From: an uncultured Muribaculaceae bacterium
GTDB lineage: Bacteria > Bacteroidota > Bacteroidia > Bacteroidales > Muribaculaceae
Length of the DNA stretch: 64,000 nt
Assembly: GCA_947629175.1 (NCBI GenBank)
Contig: CANRCT010000001.1
Coordinates: 1 to 64,000, forward strand
Reading direction: 5' to 3'
Below are positions 25,646 through 34,756 of this stretch, piece by piece (the first letter of the stretch is position 1; each line of letters opens with the position of its first letter). Under the pieces are notes generated by a model that searched no databases, had not been told where the DNA came from, and saw nothing but the letters and a program-made list of their open reading frames with translations. The translations under genes and the position numbers were made by a program.

Positions 25646-26931
25646 TTGTTGAGGGTATTTTTCAGTTTGTAGATGTTCCGGAGCAACTGTATCCTGTGGT
25701 AACGGGCTGTCAGCTGAGCCTGGTTCTCGTCGGTGATCTTGGTGAGAAGGGCAGTGGCGTCGATGACACCGTTTTTAAGCTGCGATTCAGCGGCTCGTCG
25801 CACATTGCCGCGAAGAGCCACTATGCGGCTGTCGTCAGCTATGATTTTCTTCAGTCCTTTTATCGTTTCGGTCTGTGCCATGGCTTGCATGCGGTTGTTG
25901 AAAAGAAACACCTCGCGGTCGTTCTTCACGCCCGCTATCGCTTCGGCGGTCATCTTTCGTGAGTTCCTACGGGTATAGAAAGCATCGACGTTCCACGAAA
26001 GCTTTACTCCGGCAAGCAGGTTCAGCGACAGGTCGCGTGTGGCCATGCTCTCGAAATTGTTGAATCCTGGATATCCGTAAAACGCCTGTGCGAAAAATCC
26101 TGCCTTTGGACGCAGCGAAGCGTCGGCCAAGGCATCGCGGGCTTCGTTAAGACGTATGCGGGCTTCGTAAAGTCGGAGTTCGGGCCTCTGTGAAGCAAGG
26201 TCGTCAGGCATGTCGGCCCGGGGCGTCACGAGCAACAGCTCCTCCGTGTTTTCGCCGATGAATAGTCCGAGCATGTCGCGGTAGCTTTCGAGAGAGCTTC
26301 GTGCGTCGGTTAAAGTCTGATTCATTGTCAGTATCTGCGCCTCTATCATGTCGGCGTCGCTCTGCATGGCCGTGCCGTTGGCATACATTGAGCTGAGAAG
26401 CCTATGGTCGGCTTCGAGCAGCGTTATTGTATTTTTGTTCTGGGAAATCTGTTCCTCCATTAGCAATATGCCGAAGAACAGGTCGATTACCCTTTCGCGC
26501 ACCGCATACAGCCCTACGGCTGTCGAGGCTGCGGCTTCATCGGCAGTGGCGCGCTGGATCCTGCGCCGCGCTTTCGCCGCTCCGCCGTCCCATATCGTCT
26601 GGCTGATATCCGCCCCGAGTCTGTACTGGATATGACCCATTCCCTCGATATCTTGACCGTTTCGGCTTATCATATCCCGGAGCGGGTCGGGAAATTCAGG
26701 CACTTCGTTCTGAGCTGTGCTCTGAGCGTAGACACTGATGCGAGGCAGCCACCCCTTGTTGATGTCCGACAGCTGCAGCGCCTTGGTGTTTTCCACCAGT
26801 TGGTATCGCCTGATCAGGGGATAATTCGTTGTGGCTTTGTCAAGACATTGGTCAAGCGTCAGTTGTGCCGACATCCATAGTGGTGCTATCATTGACGCGA
26901 TCAATATTGATATTCTGTTTCTGGGTCTCAT
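25642..26931 (-). CDS. TolC-like outer membrane efflux protein (429 aa)
   Basis: The start is the ATG at 26931, which gives a short signal peptide (ISILIASMIAPLWMSAQ) followed by LTLDQCLDKA, the usual beginning of TolC proteins; a longer frame extends backward over tetR and is not used. Two repeats of long helices with intervening strands fit the TolC/OEP family. It overlaps tetR by 4 nt (ATGA) and the adaptor by 4 nt. Confidence 0.9.
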   Translation of the reverse strand: MRPRNRISILIASMIAPLWMSAQLTLDQCLDKATTNYPLIRRYQLVENTKALQLSDINKGWLPRISVYAQSTAQNEVPEFPDPLRDMISRNGQDIEGMGHIQYRLGADISQTIWDGGAAKARRRIQRATADEAAASTAVGLYAVRERVIDLFFGILLMEEQISQNKNTITLLEADHRLLSSMYANGTAMQSDADMIEAQILTMNQTLTDARSSLESYRDMLGLFIGENTEELLLVTPRADMPDDLASQRPELRLYEARIRLNEARDALADASLRPKAGFFAQAFYGYPGFNNFESMATRDLSLNLLAGVKLSWNVDAFYTRRNSRKMTAEAIAGVKNDREVFLFNNRMQAMAQTETIKGLKKIIADDSRIVALRGNVRRAAESQLKNGVIDATALLTKITDENQAQLTARYHRIQLLRNIYKLKNTLNK

Positions 26932-27566
26932 GGCTGAAGTTTTCTCATTATGGTTTCGATATTCTCTTTTTTGCGAGCTTCCGTAAAGGATGTCATGTCG
27001 TCCATAATGCCTCCGAGCAGCGGATTTGCCATGGGAGCTGCCATGAATGGAAATATGTTGAGCGACACGATGTCGAGTATTAGCATCACGGCGTCGACTT
27101 TCCGGCATAGTCCCCGCCGGGCACAGTCGTCGATCTGATCTTGCAGCGTTTCGAGCATGACGGGTGCGTGGCTTCGGAGCTGATCAAGCACTTTAGGCAT
27201 ACGGTCAGGACGGCTGAATATTTCATTGATCATGAATTTAGGTAGTCCGGGATTTGCTGCGATGAAGTCGATATGACGTCCGATGGCCAATGTGATTTTG
27301 TCGAAAAGAGGCATTCCCGGAGCATCGAGCGAACCTAACATGATGTCGCGGATCATGTCGATTTTGCTTTCTATTATACGGTCGAAAAGATTGTCTTTGG
27401 TGCGGAAATAGTAATGAAGCATGGCGTGGGTGACACCTGCCGCTTCGGCGATAGCAGTTGTGCGCGCTCCATCGTAGCCTTTAAGCATGAACTCTTTTTC
27501 TGCCGCAGCAAGGATCTTCTCTTCAGTTGTAAGATTCTGCGTGTCAGTTATCGTAGTCGTTTCCAT
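26928..27566 (-). CDS. TetR-family transcriptional regulator (212 aa)
   Basis: Residues about 15-62 form the TetR helix-turn-helix (TTEEKILAAAEKEFMLKGYD, then GARTTAIAEAAGVTHAMLHYYFRTKDNLF). The remaining helices are the ligand-binding and dimer part. The ATG at 27566 is preferred to a TTG three codons before. It is the first gene of the exporter operon, so it probably represses its own transcript and is released by a substrate of the pump. A 12-bp palindrome sits at the expected transcription start (27588-27599). Confidence 0.9.
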   Translation of the reverse strand: METTTITDTQNLTTEEKILAAAEKEFMLKGYDGARTTAIAEAAGVTHAMLHYYFRTKDNLFDRIIESKIDMIRDIMLGSLDAPGMPLFDKITLAIGRHIDFIAANPGLPKFMINEIFSRPDRMPKVLDQLRSHAPVMLETLQDQIDDCARRGLCRKVDAVMLILDIVSLNIFPFMAAPMANPLLGGIMDDMTSFTEARKKENIETIMRKLQP

Positions 27567-27587
27567 TGTACGCAAACAATAATGTTT

Positions 27588-27599
27588 AACAATATTGTT
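27588..27599. promoter_or_regulatory. Candidate TetR operator
   Basis: AACAATATTGTT is a perfect 12-bp palindrome lying at about the +1 of the tetR promoter and 22 nt before its ATG. A related half-site, AACAATAATGTTT, directly follows toward the gene. The position suits an autorepressor. Confidence 0.45.
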
Positions 27600-27603
27600 A
27601 GCG

Positions 27604-27634
27604 CGAAATTACGAATAAAAATAATTCCTGCAAA
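27604..27634 (-). promoter_or_regulatory. Promoter of the tetR-exporter operon
   Basis: On the minus strand TTTG (27634-27631) is followed after 19 nt by TAATTTCG (27611-27604), one base from the Bacteroidetes consensus. The -33 box is inside the 32-bp palindrome that also ends the upstream transporter transcript. Confidence 0.6.
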
Positions 27635-27651
27635 ATTTTGCAGGAATTATT
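27620..27651 (-). terminator. 32-bp perfect palindrome: terminator of the BASS-type transporter gene
   Basis: A perfect 16-bp dyad (arms beginning AATAATTCCTGCA) is followed on the minus strand by TTTTTATT. It lies 37 nt after the stop of the gene at 27688 and works as its terminator. Because it contains the -33 box of the tetR promoter it could also bind a regulator. Confidence 0.75.
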
Positions 27652-27687
27652 ATATGCTTTTTCAGCTGCGTGATGGTAAAGAGCTTT

Positions 27688-28644
27688 TCAGTCGGGGTTC
27701 TGGAGTTTCTTGTGGCGGTAGAGCTGATAGGAGTTGACGAGGTTGTGCCAGATGCTGTAGAATCCGCCGGCGATGGCTGTCACCGGGGTGAAGAAAGTGT
27801 AGCCCATCCATATGGCGAGCACGGTGTTTTTTTGGCCGAACGACTGTCCGGCGGTGATTTTGTCGCCGTAGCGCATGCCGATTTTCCGGCCGAGCCAGAA
27901 CTGTACGGCGCAGCATGCCAGCGACACGGCAACAAGCCACAGCTGAGTGGAGAGTGCCACGTCGGTGTGCACGATGCTCCGCGTGGTCACGGCCATGGCC
28001 AGCGCGAGGGCCACAGCCCAGAGGTAGAACGTCAGGCCCTGCAGCCGCCCTATGCGTTCCCCCAGCCGCGGCGTGGTGCGCTTTATGGCCATGGCCGCAA
28101 GTAGCGGCAGCAGAAGCAGCGGGAAGACGCGGCGCAGTATGAGGAGCGACGACGACCAGAGCGTCATCCCGGGGTTGGGATGCACCAGAGGCACCAGAGC
28201 GGGGATGAGCATAGCGGCGGCGAGGTTGATGAGGATGGTATAGGCCGTGATGCCGCTTACGTCGCCTCCCAGCTTGCGGGTGATTACGGCGCCGGCCGTG
28301 GCGGTGGGGCATATGAGGCAGATCATGGCTCCTTCGAGCACTACCCGCAGGCCGCTGCCGGGCATAGCGATCAGCGCCAGGGCTATGGCGGTGAACGCTC
28401 CGCACTGCAGCAGCAGAAGCCATAGGTGCCACCGGCGCAGACGCAGCTGCCGCGGATCGATCTTGCAGAAGGTCAGGAAAAGCATGGCGAATATCAGCAG
28501 CGGCTGCACTATGGCAACGGCCTCACGGGCCAGAGCATGGGTCGGGGCGAGCCACGGTATGCTCACATAAACGAAATATCCTCCTATGCCGGCCAGTATG
28601 GCTATGATGAGGGTCCAGTCCTTTAGAAATTGCACTATTTTCAT
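27688..28644 (-). CDS. BASS-type (bile acid:sodium symporter fold) transporter (318 aa)
   Basis: About ten hydrophobic segments and the ICPTATAGAVITRKLGGD segment, typical of the crossover region in the SBF/BASS family, support the call. The ATG at 28644 (MKIVQFLKDW) is chosen; the frame extends eight codons further upstream, into the promoter. Members carry bile acids or other organic anions with sodium, but many bacterial ones have other substrates, so the bile acid role is not claimed. It is divergent from the second antiporter and has its own terminator. Confidence 0.8.
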   Translation of the reverse strand: MKIVQFLKDWTLIIAILAGIGGYFVYVSIPWLAPTHALAREAVAIVQPLLIFAMLFLTFCKIDPRQLRLRRWHLWLLLLQCGAFTAIALALIAMPGSGLRVVLEGAMICLICPTATAGAVITRKLGGDVSGITAYTILINLAAAMLIPALVPLVHPNPGMTLWSSSLLILRRVFPLLLLPLLAAMAIKRTTPRLGERIGRLQGLTFYLWAVALALAMAVTTRSIVHTDVALSTQLWLVAVSLACCAVQFWLGRKIGMRYGDKITAGQSFGQKNTVLAIWMGYTFFTPVTAIAGGFYSIWHNLVNSYQLYRHKKLQNPD

Positions 28645-28665
28645 GCCGTCGAAATTTTCCGACCG

Positions 28666-28673
28666 CAAAATTA
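28666..28673 (-). promoter_or_regulatory. -7 box of the BASS-type transporter gene
   Basis: TAATTTTG on the minus strand (28673-28666) matches TAnnTTTG, 22 nt before the chosen ATG. No good -33 box is visible. Confidence 0.45.
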
Positions 28674-28786
28674 CACCTTTTGCGGCTGACTGGCTATAAA
28701 AATCATCACTTCTTTGCTGTCGGCGTCAGGGCTATGAACCGCAAAGGGGCGCCGCGCGTTGTAAGCTAAAACACGCAGAGTATACT

Positions 28787-30397
28787 ATGAACAGATCCAG
28801 CCGGGCCTCCGAGGCGCCCGTCACGCCCTCGGGAAGAAAGAAAATAATGTCGACCGCAAAGGGCACCCTGACAATGGGCGCCATGGCCGTGCTCATCACT
28901 ACATCAATATTGAGCCTGCGAGGGCTGCCGTCGGAAGCGGCCTACGGTGTGCAGTCGATATTCTACTATCTTTTTGCGGCCATAGTGTTTCTGCTGCCGT
29001 TCTCTCTGGTGTGCGCCGAGCTGGCCTCGACTTATACTCAGAGCGGCGGACTCTACCGGTGGGTGTCGGAGGCGTTCGGCCCCCGCTGGGGATGGACGGC
29101 GATGTATCTCGAATGGCAGACGATAGTGATATGGTTTCCGACGGTGCTGATGTTTGGCGCCGCATCGCTCGCCTACATATTCTGGCCGGAGAGCTTTGAT
29201 AAGGCTCTCGCCTCCAATAAGTATTACACGCTGGTGGTGGCTATGCTGATGTACTGGCTGGCTACGCTCAACGCCTTCAGGGGTCAGCGGTCGGCCAACC
29301 TGCTGAGTACCTGCGGCGGACTGGTGGGCACAATAATTCCGGGCGTGGCGCTGATCGTGCTGGGTATAGTGTATGCTTGTCTGGGGCGCACCGACTATCT
29401 GGCCCACGTGTCGTTTTTTCCTGATTTCGGCAATATGGGTACGATCGTACTGGCTGCCTCGATATTCCTCTTCTATGCCGGCATCGAGCTTCAGGCAGTG
29501 CATATCAACGACATGCGCGATCCTGCCCGCGAATATCCCCGCTCGGTTTTTCTGGCCATGATCATTATCGTGGCGGTGTACGCGCTGGGCACTCTCGTGA
29601 TCGGAATGGTGGTTCCCAATCAGAATATCGACCTGCTGCAGTCGCTGCTCGTGGCTTACAAAGGGTTGTGGGCCTCGTTCGGTCTCGGCTGGCTGGGCAA
29701 CGTAATGGCTCTGCTGATCATGGTGGGCGTCGTCGGACAGATAAGCGCGCTGGTCACCGGCCCTGCCACCGGCCTGATGGCGGTGGCCCAGTCGGGCTAT
29801 CTGCCGCGGGGGCTTCAGAAAGTGAATAAAAACGGCGTCAACAAGCCTCTGCTGCTTGTCGAGGGAGCTTTCGTGTCGCTGCTGTGCCTCGTGCTGATCG
29901 TGCTTCCGACGGTGGAGTCGGCCTATCAGATCATGTCGCAGATGGCCACCATCATCTATCTGATAATGGTGCTTATCATCTACGCGGCTTTCATCAGACT
30001 TCGCCGCACGTCGCCGGGGCGCAAACGCGGATTTCGCGTGCCGGGCGGCAAGGCGGGCGAGATAGTGGTAAGCGCTCTGGGCATCCTCGGCGCTCTGGCA
30101 GCCCTCGTGCTGAGCTTCCTGCCCCCGTCGCAGATCGCTACGGGATCGCCAGCCGTGTATGTGGGAATCATCGCGGTGGGTGTGGCTCTTTTCGTGGCCA
30201 TCCCGCTGATAGTCTATTCGAAGCGCAAGCCGTCGTGGCGCAATCCCGCCGCCCATTTCTATCCTTTCGACTGGCAGATCGAGGGGTGTGAACCGTCGCA
30301 GGTATCCCAATGGGCTCCCGGTTATGAGCCAACCGAGGAGCAGGTGGAGGAAGCCGAGACCGGAGCCATCGCCCGCCATGCCACAGGCAAGCACTGA
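28787..30397 (+). CDS. APC-superfamily amino acid antiporter, second GadC-like copy (536 aa)
   Basis: It is closely similar along its whole length to the protein at 1454-3166: shared blocks include the segments around TTSILSLRGLPSEAAYGVQS, RWVSEAFGPRWGW and KPSWRNP at the start of the tail. It has the same twelve-helix plan and a shorter polar C-terminal tail. No decarboxylase lies beside this copy; its neighbours are a divergent BASS-type transporter and two small ORFs. It may serve the same decarboxylase 27 kb away or exchange a different pair. The ATG at 28787 is the first in frame; a later ATG at 28847 would start nearer to the first helix. Confidence 0.85.
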   Translation: MNRSSRASEAPVTPSGRKKIMSTAKGTLTMGAMAVLITTSILSLRGLPSEAAYGVQSIFYYLFAAIVFLLPFSLVCAELASTYTQSGGLYRWVSEAFGPRWGWTAMYLEWQTIVIWFPTVLMFGAASLAYIFWPESFDKALASNKYYTLVVAMLMYWLATLNAFRGQRSANLLSTCGGLVGTIIPGVALIVLGIVYACLGRTDYLAHVSFFPDFGNMGTIVLAASIFLFYAGIELQAVHINDMRDPAREYPRSVFLAMIIIVAVYALGTLVIGMVVPNQNIDLLQSLLVAYKGLWASFGLGWLGNVMALLIMVGVVGQISALVTGPATGLMAVAQSGYLPRGLQKVNKNGVNKPLLLVEGAFVSLLCLVLIVLPTVESAYQIMSQMATIIYLIMVLIIYAAFIRLRRTSPGRKRGFRVPGGKAGEIVVSALGILGALAALVLSFLPPSQIATGSPAVYVGIIAVGVALFVAIPLIVYSKRKPSWRNPAAHFYPFDWQIEGCEPSQVSQWAPGYEPTEEQVEEAETGAIARHATGKH

Positions 30398-30490
30398 CCT
30401 GCGTCTCGGCCCCGCCGTGCATGGACATGTATTTACCCGTGCCCGTGCTGAAAATCCCCCCGGGTGTCAGTTTATTTGTCGAAAAAAGCT

Positions 30491-30498
30491 TAACTTTG
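30491..30498 (+). promoter_or_regulatory. -7 promoter box before two small ORFs
   Basis: TAACTTTG matches TAnnTTTG. A TTTG at 30475-30478 is too close (12 nt) to be its -33 box. The rest of the gap 30398-30515 shows no terminator or gene. Confidence 0.4.
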
Positions 30499-30515
30499 CC
30501 AATGAGGGTGCAGTA

Positions 30516-30665
30516 ATGCCCTCTAATATATTTGTGCCGATTGTCGACCTTTGGTCGTTATATGATAACCGTACAGGAATTAAGGCGATAGTCAATAATT
30601 CGGTGGTAGTGAATAGAAACCTTCTTAATCAAATTAAGGAATCATGTCTGAAAAGGAAAGAATAA
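30516..30665 (+). CDS. Possible small protein (49 aa), unrecognised
   Basis: The frame begins at an ATG 18 nt after a promoter-like box and overlaps the next ORF by 22 nt. The peptide (MPSNIFVPIVDLWSLYDNRT at its start) has no signal peptide and no family I know. The composition is AT-rich compared with the flanking genes. It could be a true short gene, or the region could be a leader for the 61-aa gene. Confidence 0.3.
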   Translation: MPSNIFVPIVDLWSLYDNRTGIKAIVNNSVVVNRNLLNQIKESCLKRKE

Positions 30666-30829
30666 TTTTTGGAAACAAGATAATCAGCAATATCCTTAAA
30701 GCCCAGCGGGAGCTCTATCAGCGTAAGGCCAAGCTCGGCGAGACGGTTGTCATTGCCGACGCTGAAGGGCGCCCGATAACAGTTCCGGCCGAGGAGGCTC
30801 TAAAGCTTCTTGAGGAATCGCAGTCATGA
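30644..30829 (+). CDS. Small conserved-looking protein (61 aa), function unknown
   Basis: It encodes a 61-aa cytoplasmic peptide with an amphipathic helix (FGNKIISNILKAQRELYQRK), a short beta-like stretch (GETVVIADAEGRPITV) and a final helix. Codon use is like the backbone. No domain is recognised; the size and helix-strand-helix form would suit a small DNA-binding or antitoxin-like protein, but no toxin partner is next to it. It is convergent with ugd, whose stop lies 45 nt away. Confidence 0.5.
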   Translation: MSEKERIIFGNKIISNILKAQRELYQRKAKLGETVVIADAEGRPITVPAEEALKLLEESQS

Positions 30830-30874
30830 CGTTATCTGCCGTGAAGGCCCAAGCCTGAAGGCATTGTCTTCCGG

Positions 30875-32188
30875 TCAGGGGCGTCCGATTGCATGCACTT
30901 CCAGTCCGGCGGATGCAAGATCGTCGGGTGAATATATGTTGCGCCCGTCAATTACGGCCGTTCCTTTCATCAGGCGCGCCACCGCAGGCCATGAGGGGAG
31001 GCGGAACTGCTTCCATTCGGTCAGCACGCACAGCGCGTCGGCGTCGATGCAGGCGGCATACATGTCGGGAGCATATTCCACTGTGTCGCCAAGGCGCCGG
31101 CGGCACTCGTCCATGGCTACCGGGTCGAACACGCACACTGTCGCACCCTCGCCGAGCATATCGTCGATCAGTGTGAGCGACGGCGCAAGGCGCATGTCGT
31201 CGGTCTCGGGCTTGAACGCGAGGCCCCACAGTGCGATCCGCTTGCCGCGGAGATCTCCCAGCGCCTGACGGAGTTTGCGGGCGGGGACGTGCTTCTGCTC
31301 GTCGTTGACCGCTTCTACGGCCTGAATCACGCGCATCGGGTAGCCGAGCTGCTGACCGGTGCGTATGAGGGCGCGCACGTCCTTGGGGAAACATGAGCCT
31401 CCGTAGCCGCAGCCGGGGTAGAGAAATTTGTTGCCGATGCGGGTGTCGGCGCCGATGGCGCGGCGCACCTGGCTGACGTCGGCCCCGGTCAGTTCGCAGA
31501 GGTTGGCGATGTCGTTGATGAACGATATGCGCGTGGCGAGCATCGCGTTGGCGGCATATTTTGCCATTTCAGCCGACGGAATGTCCATGAACATCACGCG
31601 GAAGTTCTGTAGCAGGAAAGGCCGGTAGAGCCGCTCCATCACCTCACGCGACCGCTGACCCTCCACGCCGATCACCACACGGTCGGGCGACATGAAGTCC
31701 TTTATCGCCGCGCCCTCCTTGAGAAATTCAGGATTTGAGGCCAGTTCGAACTCCACGTCGGCGCCGCGCTGCCGCAGCTCCTCGGTGATGATGTCGCGGA
31801 TGATGACCGAGGTGCCCACCGGGACGGTCGATTTCGTCACAAGTATCGCGGGTCGGGTGATGTGGCGTCCGAAAGTGCGGGCCACGGCCTTGACGGCTGT
31901 CAGGTCGGCCGATCCGTCATCGTCGGGCGGAGTGCCTACGGCGGAGAACACTGCCTCCACATCGTTGATCACCTCTTCGAGCGAGGTAGTGAAATGCAGC
32001 CTGCCGTCGCGCACGTTGCGGCGCACGAGCTCGTCGAGTCCCGGCTCATAGATCGGAATGATGCCCTGCTTCAGTCCCTCGATCTTGGCGCGGTCTATGT
32101 CGACGCAGGTGACGTCCGAGCCCATTTCGGCGAAGCAGGCTCCCGAAACGAGCCCTACATATCCGGTTCCAACGATGGCGATCTTCAT
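30875..32188 (-). CDS. ugd: UDP-glucose 6-dehydrogenase (437 aa)
   Basis: The ATG at 32188 gives MKIAIVGTGYVGLVSGACFA, the Rossmann NAD motif GxGxxG. The central ASNPEFLKEGAAIKDF and the active-site Cys in FLYPGCGYGGSCFPKDV are diagnostic of UDP-glucose/GDP-mannose dehydrogenases. It oxidises UDP-glucose to UDP-glucuronate for surface glycans. Length is normal. It stands alone, divergent from a TonB-dependent receptor and 9.6 kb from the polysaccharide locus, so it may serve several glycans. Confidence 0.92.
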   Translation of the reverse strand: MKIAIVGTGYVGLVSGACFAEMGSDVTCVDIDRAKIEGLKQGIIPIYEPGLDELVRRNVRDGRLHFTTSLEEVINDVEAVFSAVGTPPDDDGSADLTAVKAVARTFGRHITRPAILVTKSTVPVGTSVIIRDIITEELRQRGADVEFELASNPEFLKEGAAIKDFMSPDRVVIGVEGQRSREVMERLYRPFLLQNFRVMFMDIPSAEMAKYAANAMLATRISFINDIANLCELTGADVSQVRRAIGADTRIGNKFLYPGCGYGGSCFPKDVRALIRTGQQLGYPMRVIQAVEAVNDEQKHVPARKLRQALGDLRGKRIALWGLAFKPETDDMRLAPSLTLIDDMLGEGATVCVFDPVAMDECRRRLGDTVEYAPDMYAACIDADALCVLTEWKQFRLPSWPAVARLMKGTAVIDGRNIYSPDDLASAGLEVHAIGRP

Positions 32189-32218
32189 GTGGCGTGTTGT
32201 TGTGGTGGTTTGAAAGTG

Positions 32219-32226
32219 CAAAGTTA
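32219..32226 (-). promoter_or_regulatory. -7 box of ugd
   Basis: TAACTTTG on the minus strand matches the consensus and lies 31 nt before the ugd ATG. The expected -33 position shows no TTTG. Confidence 0.5.
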
Positions 32227-32261
32227 CAACAATTTTTCGTGCGCACGTCCGTTATTCGGTT

Positions 32262-34625
32262 ATGCTACGATCGATCCTGACATTTTTCCTCGCTTTGGCA
32301 GCCATAGGGCAGCTGTTGGCGTCGGTGGTGCTCCGCGGACGTGTGAGCGACGAGAACGGCGAGCCGCTCGAAGGGGTCACCGTCAGTCTCGGCGCCGGAC
32401 GTGGCGCCACGCTGACCGACGCCAAGGGGCTGTATCGCCTGACGACGGCCGACACCGACACTCTGCGGGCGTCATACCGTCTGCTGGGCTATCGCGAGGA
32501 GCGCCGCACTCTGCTGCATCCGCGCGGAGAGATGGTCATCAGTCTGCGCATGCGCCCCGACGAAAAAGAACTCGATGAGGTGACGGTCAGCGATATACGC
32601 AAGCGCACCGACGCCATGGAGCGTCTCGATGCCCGCGAGTACGGACGTCGCGCCGGCGATCCTACCGGGGGAAGCGTGGAGTCGATGGTCGCTACGATGC
32701 CTGGAGTGGCCGGAGCGGGGGAGCTCTCGGGCCGCTACTCCGTGCGCGGCGGTTCGTATGACGAAAATACGGTGTATATCAACGGTGTGGAGGTCTATCG
32801 TCCGATGCTCGTGGCCAGTCAGCAGGCGGAGGGGCTGAGCATAGTCAATCCGGAGATGACCGGAGCGGTCGGCTTCTCTACAGGAGGATTTGCGGCCCGC
32901 TATGCCGACCGTATGTCGTCGGTGCTCGACGTGGCCTACCGGCGTCCGGAGGTTTTCGAGGGGTCGCTTATGGCCTCTATGATGGGGGGATCCCTGACAA
33001 TCGGACAGAGCTCGGACCGCTTCGCCCAGCTTCACGGCGTTCGCTACAAACGCAATAATTCGCTGCTCTCCACCTCGGATACAAAAGGAGAGTATGATCC
33101 CGACTTTTTCGACTGGCAGAGCTGCCTGTCGTGGAATCCGTCGCGCCGGTGGCGTGTCGAGGCGTTTGTCGACCTCAATCTCAATACCTACCGTTTCGTG
33201 CCGGCCGACCGTCAGACAAGCTTCGGCACGCTCGACGACGCGCACCGGTTCAAAGTCTATTTCGACGGCCGCGAGCATGACCGTTTCAATACGTTCACAG
33301 GAGCTGCTACAGTCGGCTATACGTCAGGCAATACCGACGTCAGCCTGCAGCTGTCGGGATTCCGCACCGACGAGCTTGTGGCATATGATATTTCAGGAGA
33401 ATACTGGCTCGACCAGGCCGGAACCGAACTTGGGGCCGGACGCTATGCCGAGCATCAGCGCAACCGTCTGAAGGCCTCGGTAATGTCGGCTTTGCTCCAG
33501 GGCACAACACGTCTGGAGTCCCACCGGCTGCTTTATAGTCTCGGCTATAAGCGCGAGGACTCTGAGGGTAGCGTAAGCCAGTGGGAACGCCGAGACTCGG
33601 CCGGATATTCCCTCCCGGTGTCGCCCGACGCCCTGAGGGTCTATTTTGCCCTGCGTGGCAGGCATAAGGTGACTACGGATCTGCTGACGGCCGTGGTGCA
33701 GGACACCTGGCAGAGGCAGACGTCGGCCGGCTTCTGGAACGTCACCGCCGGCCTCCGCGCCACCTACCGCTCTATGTCGGGAGAATTTCTGGTGAGTCCG
33801 CGCGTGGAGGCAGGGCTGGTTCCCGCCGGAGCGCCGTCATGGGCATTCCGTCTGGCCGGAGGCATCTATTATCAGCTTCCATTCTATCGCGAGCTGCTTG
33901 TCAGAGATGAGATAGCTCCGGGAGAATATGTGACGGCTGTCAACCGCGATGTCAAGGCGCAGCGGTCGGTGCAGGCTCTTCTGGGCGCCGATTTCACGTT
34001 CCGCGCTTTCGGACGCCCGTTCAAATTCTCGGCCGAGGCCTACTACAAGGCTCTGTCGCGCATCAATCCTTATGAGGTGGAGAACCTTACTGTTACCTAT
34101 CTCGGCCGCAACGAGGGGACAGGACATGCCGCCGGAGTCGATTTCAAGTTGTTCGGCCAGTTCGTGGAAGGCAGCGACTCCTGGATCAGCTTCGGACTGA
34201 TGAATACACGTGAGACGCTGCATGGCCGGAGCGTGCCGCGCCCCAACGACCGCCGCTATAACCTGTCGGTCTATTTCACCGACTTCGTGCCGGGAGTGCC
34301 GCGTCTGAAAGTGAGTCTGCGCGGCGTATTGATGGACGGTCTGATCACCACGGCCCCGGGCCGCACACGCGACGAGGGCTATTTCCGCACGCCACCCTAC
34401 AAACGCGTGGACCTCGGACTCGCCTATGGCATAATCACTGCCGACTCTTTACGTCCGCACCGTCTTGTCAAAAGCCTCTGGGCCGGCATCGATCTGTTCA
34501 ACCTGTTTGACATCACCAACGTCAGCAACTACTACTGGGTGACCGACGTCAACGGTATCTCCTACGCAGTCCCCAACTACATGACCCGCCGCCAGATCAA
34601 CCTCCGCCTCACCTTCGACTTCTGA
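32262..34625 (+). CDS. TonB-dependent outer membrane receptor with N-terminal carboxypeptidase-like domain (787 aa)
   Basis: A signal peptide (FFLALAAIGQLLASV) is followed by a carboxypeptidase-regulatory-like beta domain (about residues 27-105: LRGRVSDENGEPLEGVTVSL), a plug (about 120-230, with RYSVRGGSYDENTVYINGVE) and a beta-barrel ending in the aromatic LTFDF. It imports a large or scarce ligand using TonB energy. No SusD lipoprotein, sigma or anti-sigma gene flanks it, so it is not a standard SusCD pair; at 787 aa it is shorter than SusC and nearer to siderophore or metal-type receptors. The ligand is unknown. Confidence 0.88.
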   Translation: MLRSILTFFLALAAIGQLLASVVLRGRVSDENGEPLEGVTVSLGAGRGATLTDAKGLYRLTTADTDTLRASYRLLGYREERRTLLHPRGEMVISLRMRPDEKELDEVTVSDIRKRTDAMERLDAREYGRRAGDPTGGSVESMVATMPGVAGAGELSGRYSVRGGSYDENTVYINGVEVYRPMLVASQQAEGLSIVNPEMTGAVGFSTGGFAARYADRMSSVLDVAYRRPEVFEGSLMASMMGGSLTIGQSSDRFAQLHGVRYKRNNSLLSTSDTKGEYDPDFFDWQSCLSWNPSRRWRVEAFVDLNLNTYRFVPADRQTSFGTLDDAHRFKVYFDGREHDRFNTFTGAATVGYTSGNTDVSLQLSGFRTDELVAYDISGEYWLDQAGTELGAGRYAEHQRNRLKASVMSALLQGTTRLESHRLLYSLGYKREDSEGSVSQWERRDSAGYSLPVSPDALRVYFALRGRHKVTTDLLTAVVQDTWQRQTSAGFWNVTAGLRATYRSMSGEFLVSPRVEAGLVPAGAPSWAFRLAGGIYYQLPFYRELLVRDEIAPGEYVTAVNRDVKAQRSVQALLGADFTFRAFGRPFKFSAEAYYKALSRINPYEVENLTVTYLGRNEGTGHAAGVDFKLFGQFVEGSDSWISFGLMNTRETLHGRSVPRPNDRRYNLSVYFTDFVPGVPRLKVSLRGVLMDGLITTAPGRTRDEGYFRTPPYKRVDLGLAYGIITADSLRPHRLVKSLWAGIDLFNLFDITNVSNYYWVTDVNGISYAVPNYMTRRQINLRLTFDF

Positions 34626-34732
34626 ATATAATTATTAGCAACGCTTGTTTCACGACAATTAATTCCTTGATTGTTGAAAGCGTCATGATTTCTTAAATAA
34701 ATCTTCATGATCCTCTTGTTAGGCATGTAATG

Positions 34733-34756
34733 GTCTTTCTTTCTTTCTTTCTTTCT
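34733..34756 (+). repeat. TTTC tetranucleotide repeat
   Basis: TCTTTCTTTC and so on, between five and six units of TTTC. It does not lie in a convincing reading frame, so any length change would act on spacing or transcription. Confidence 0.8.
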
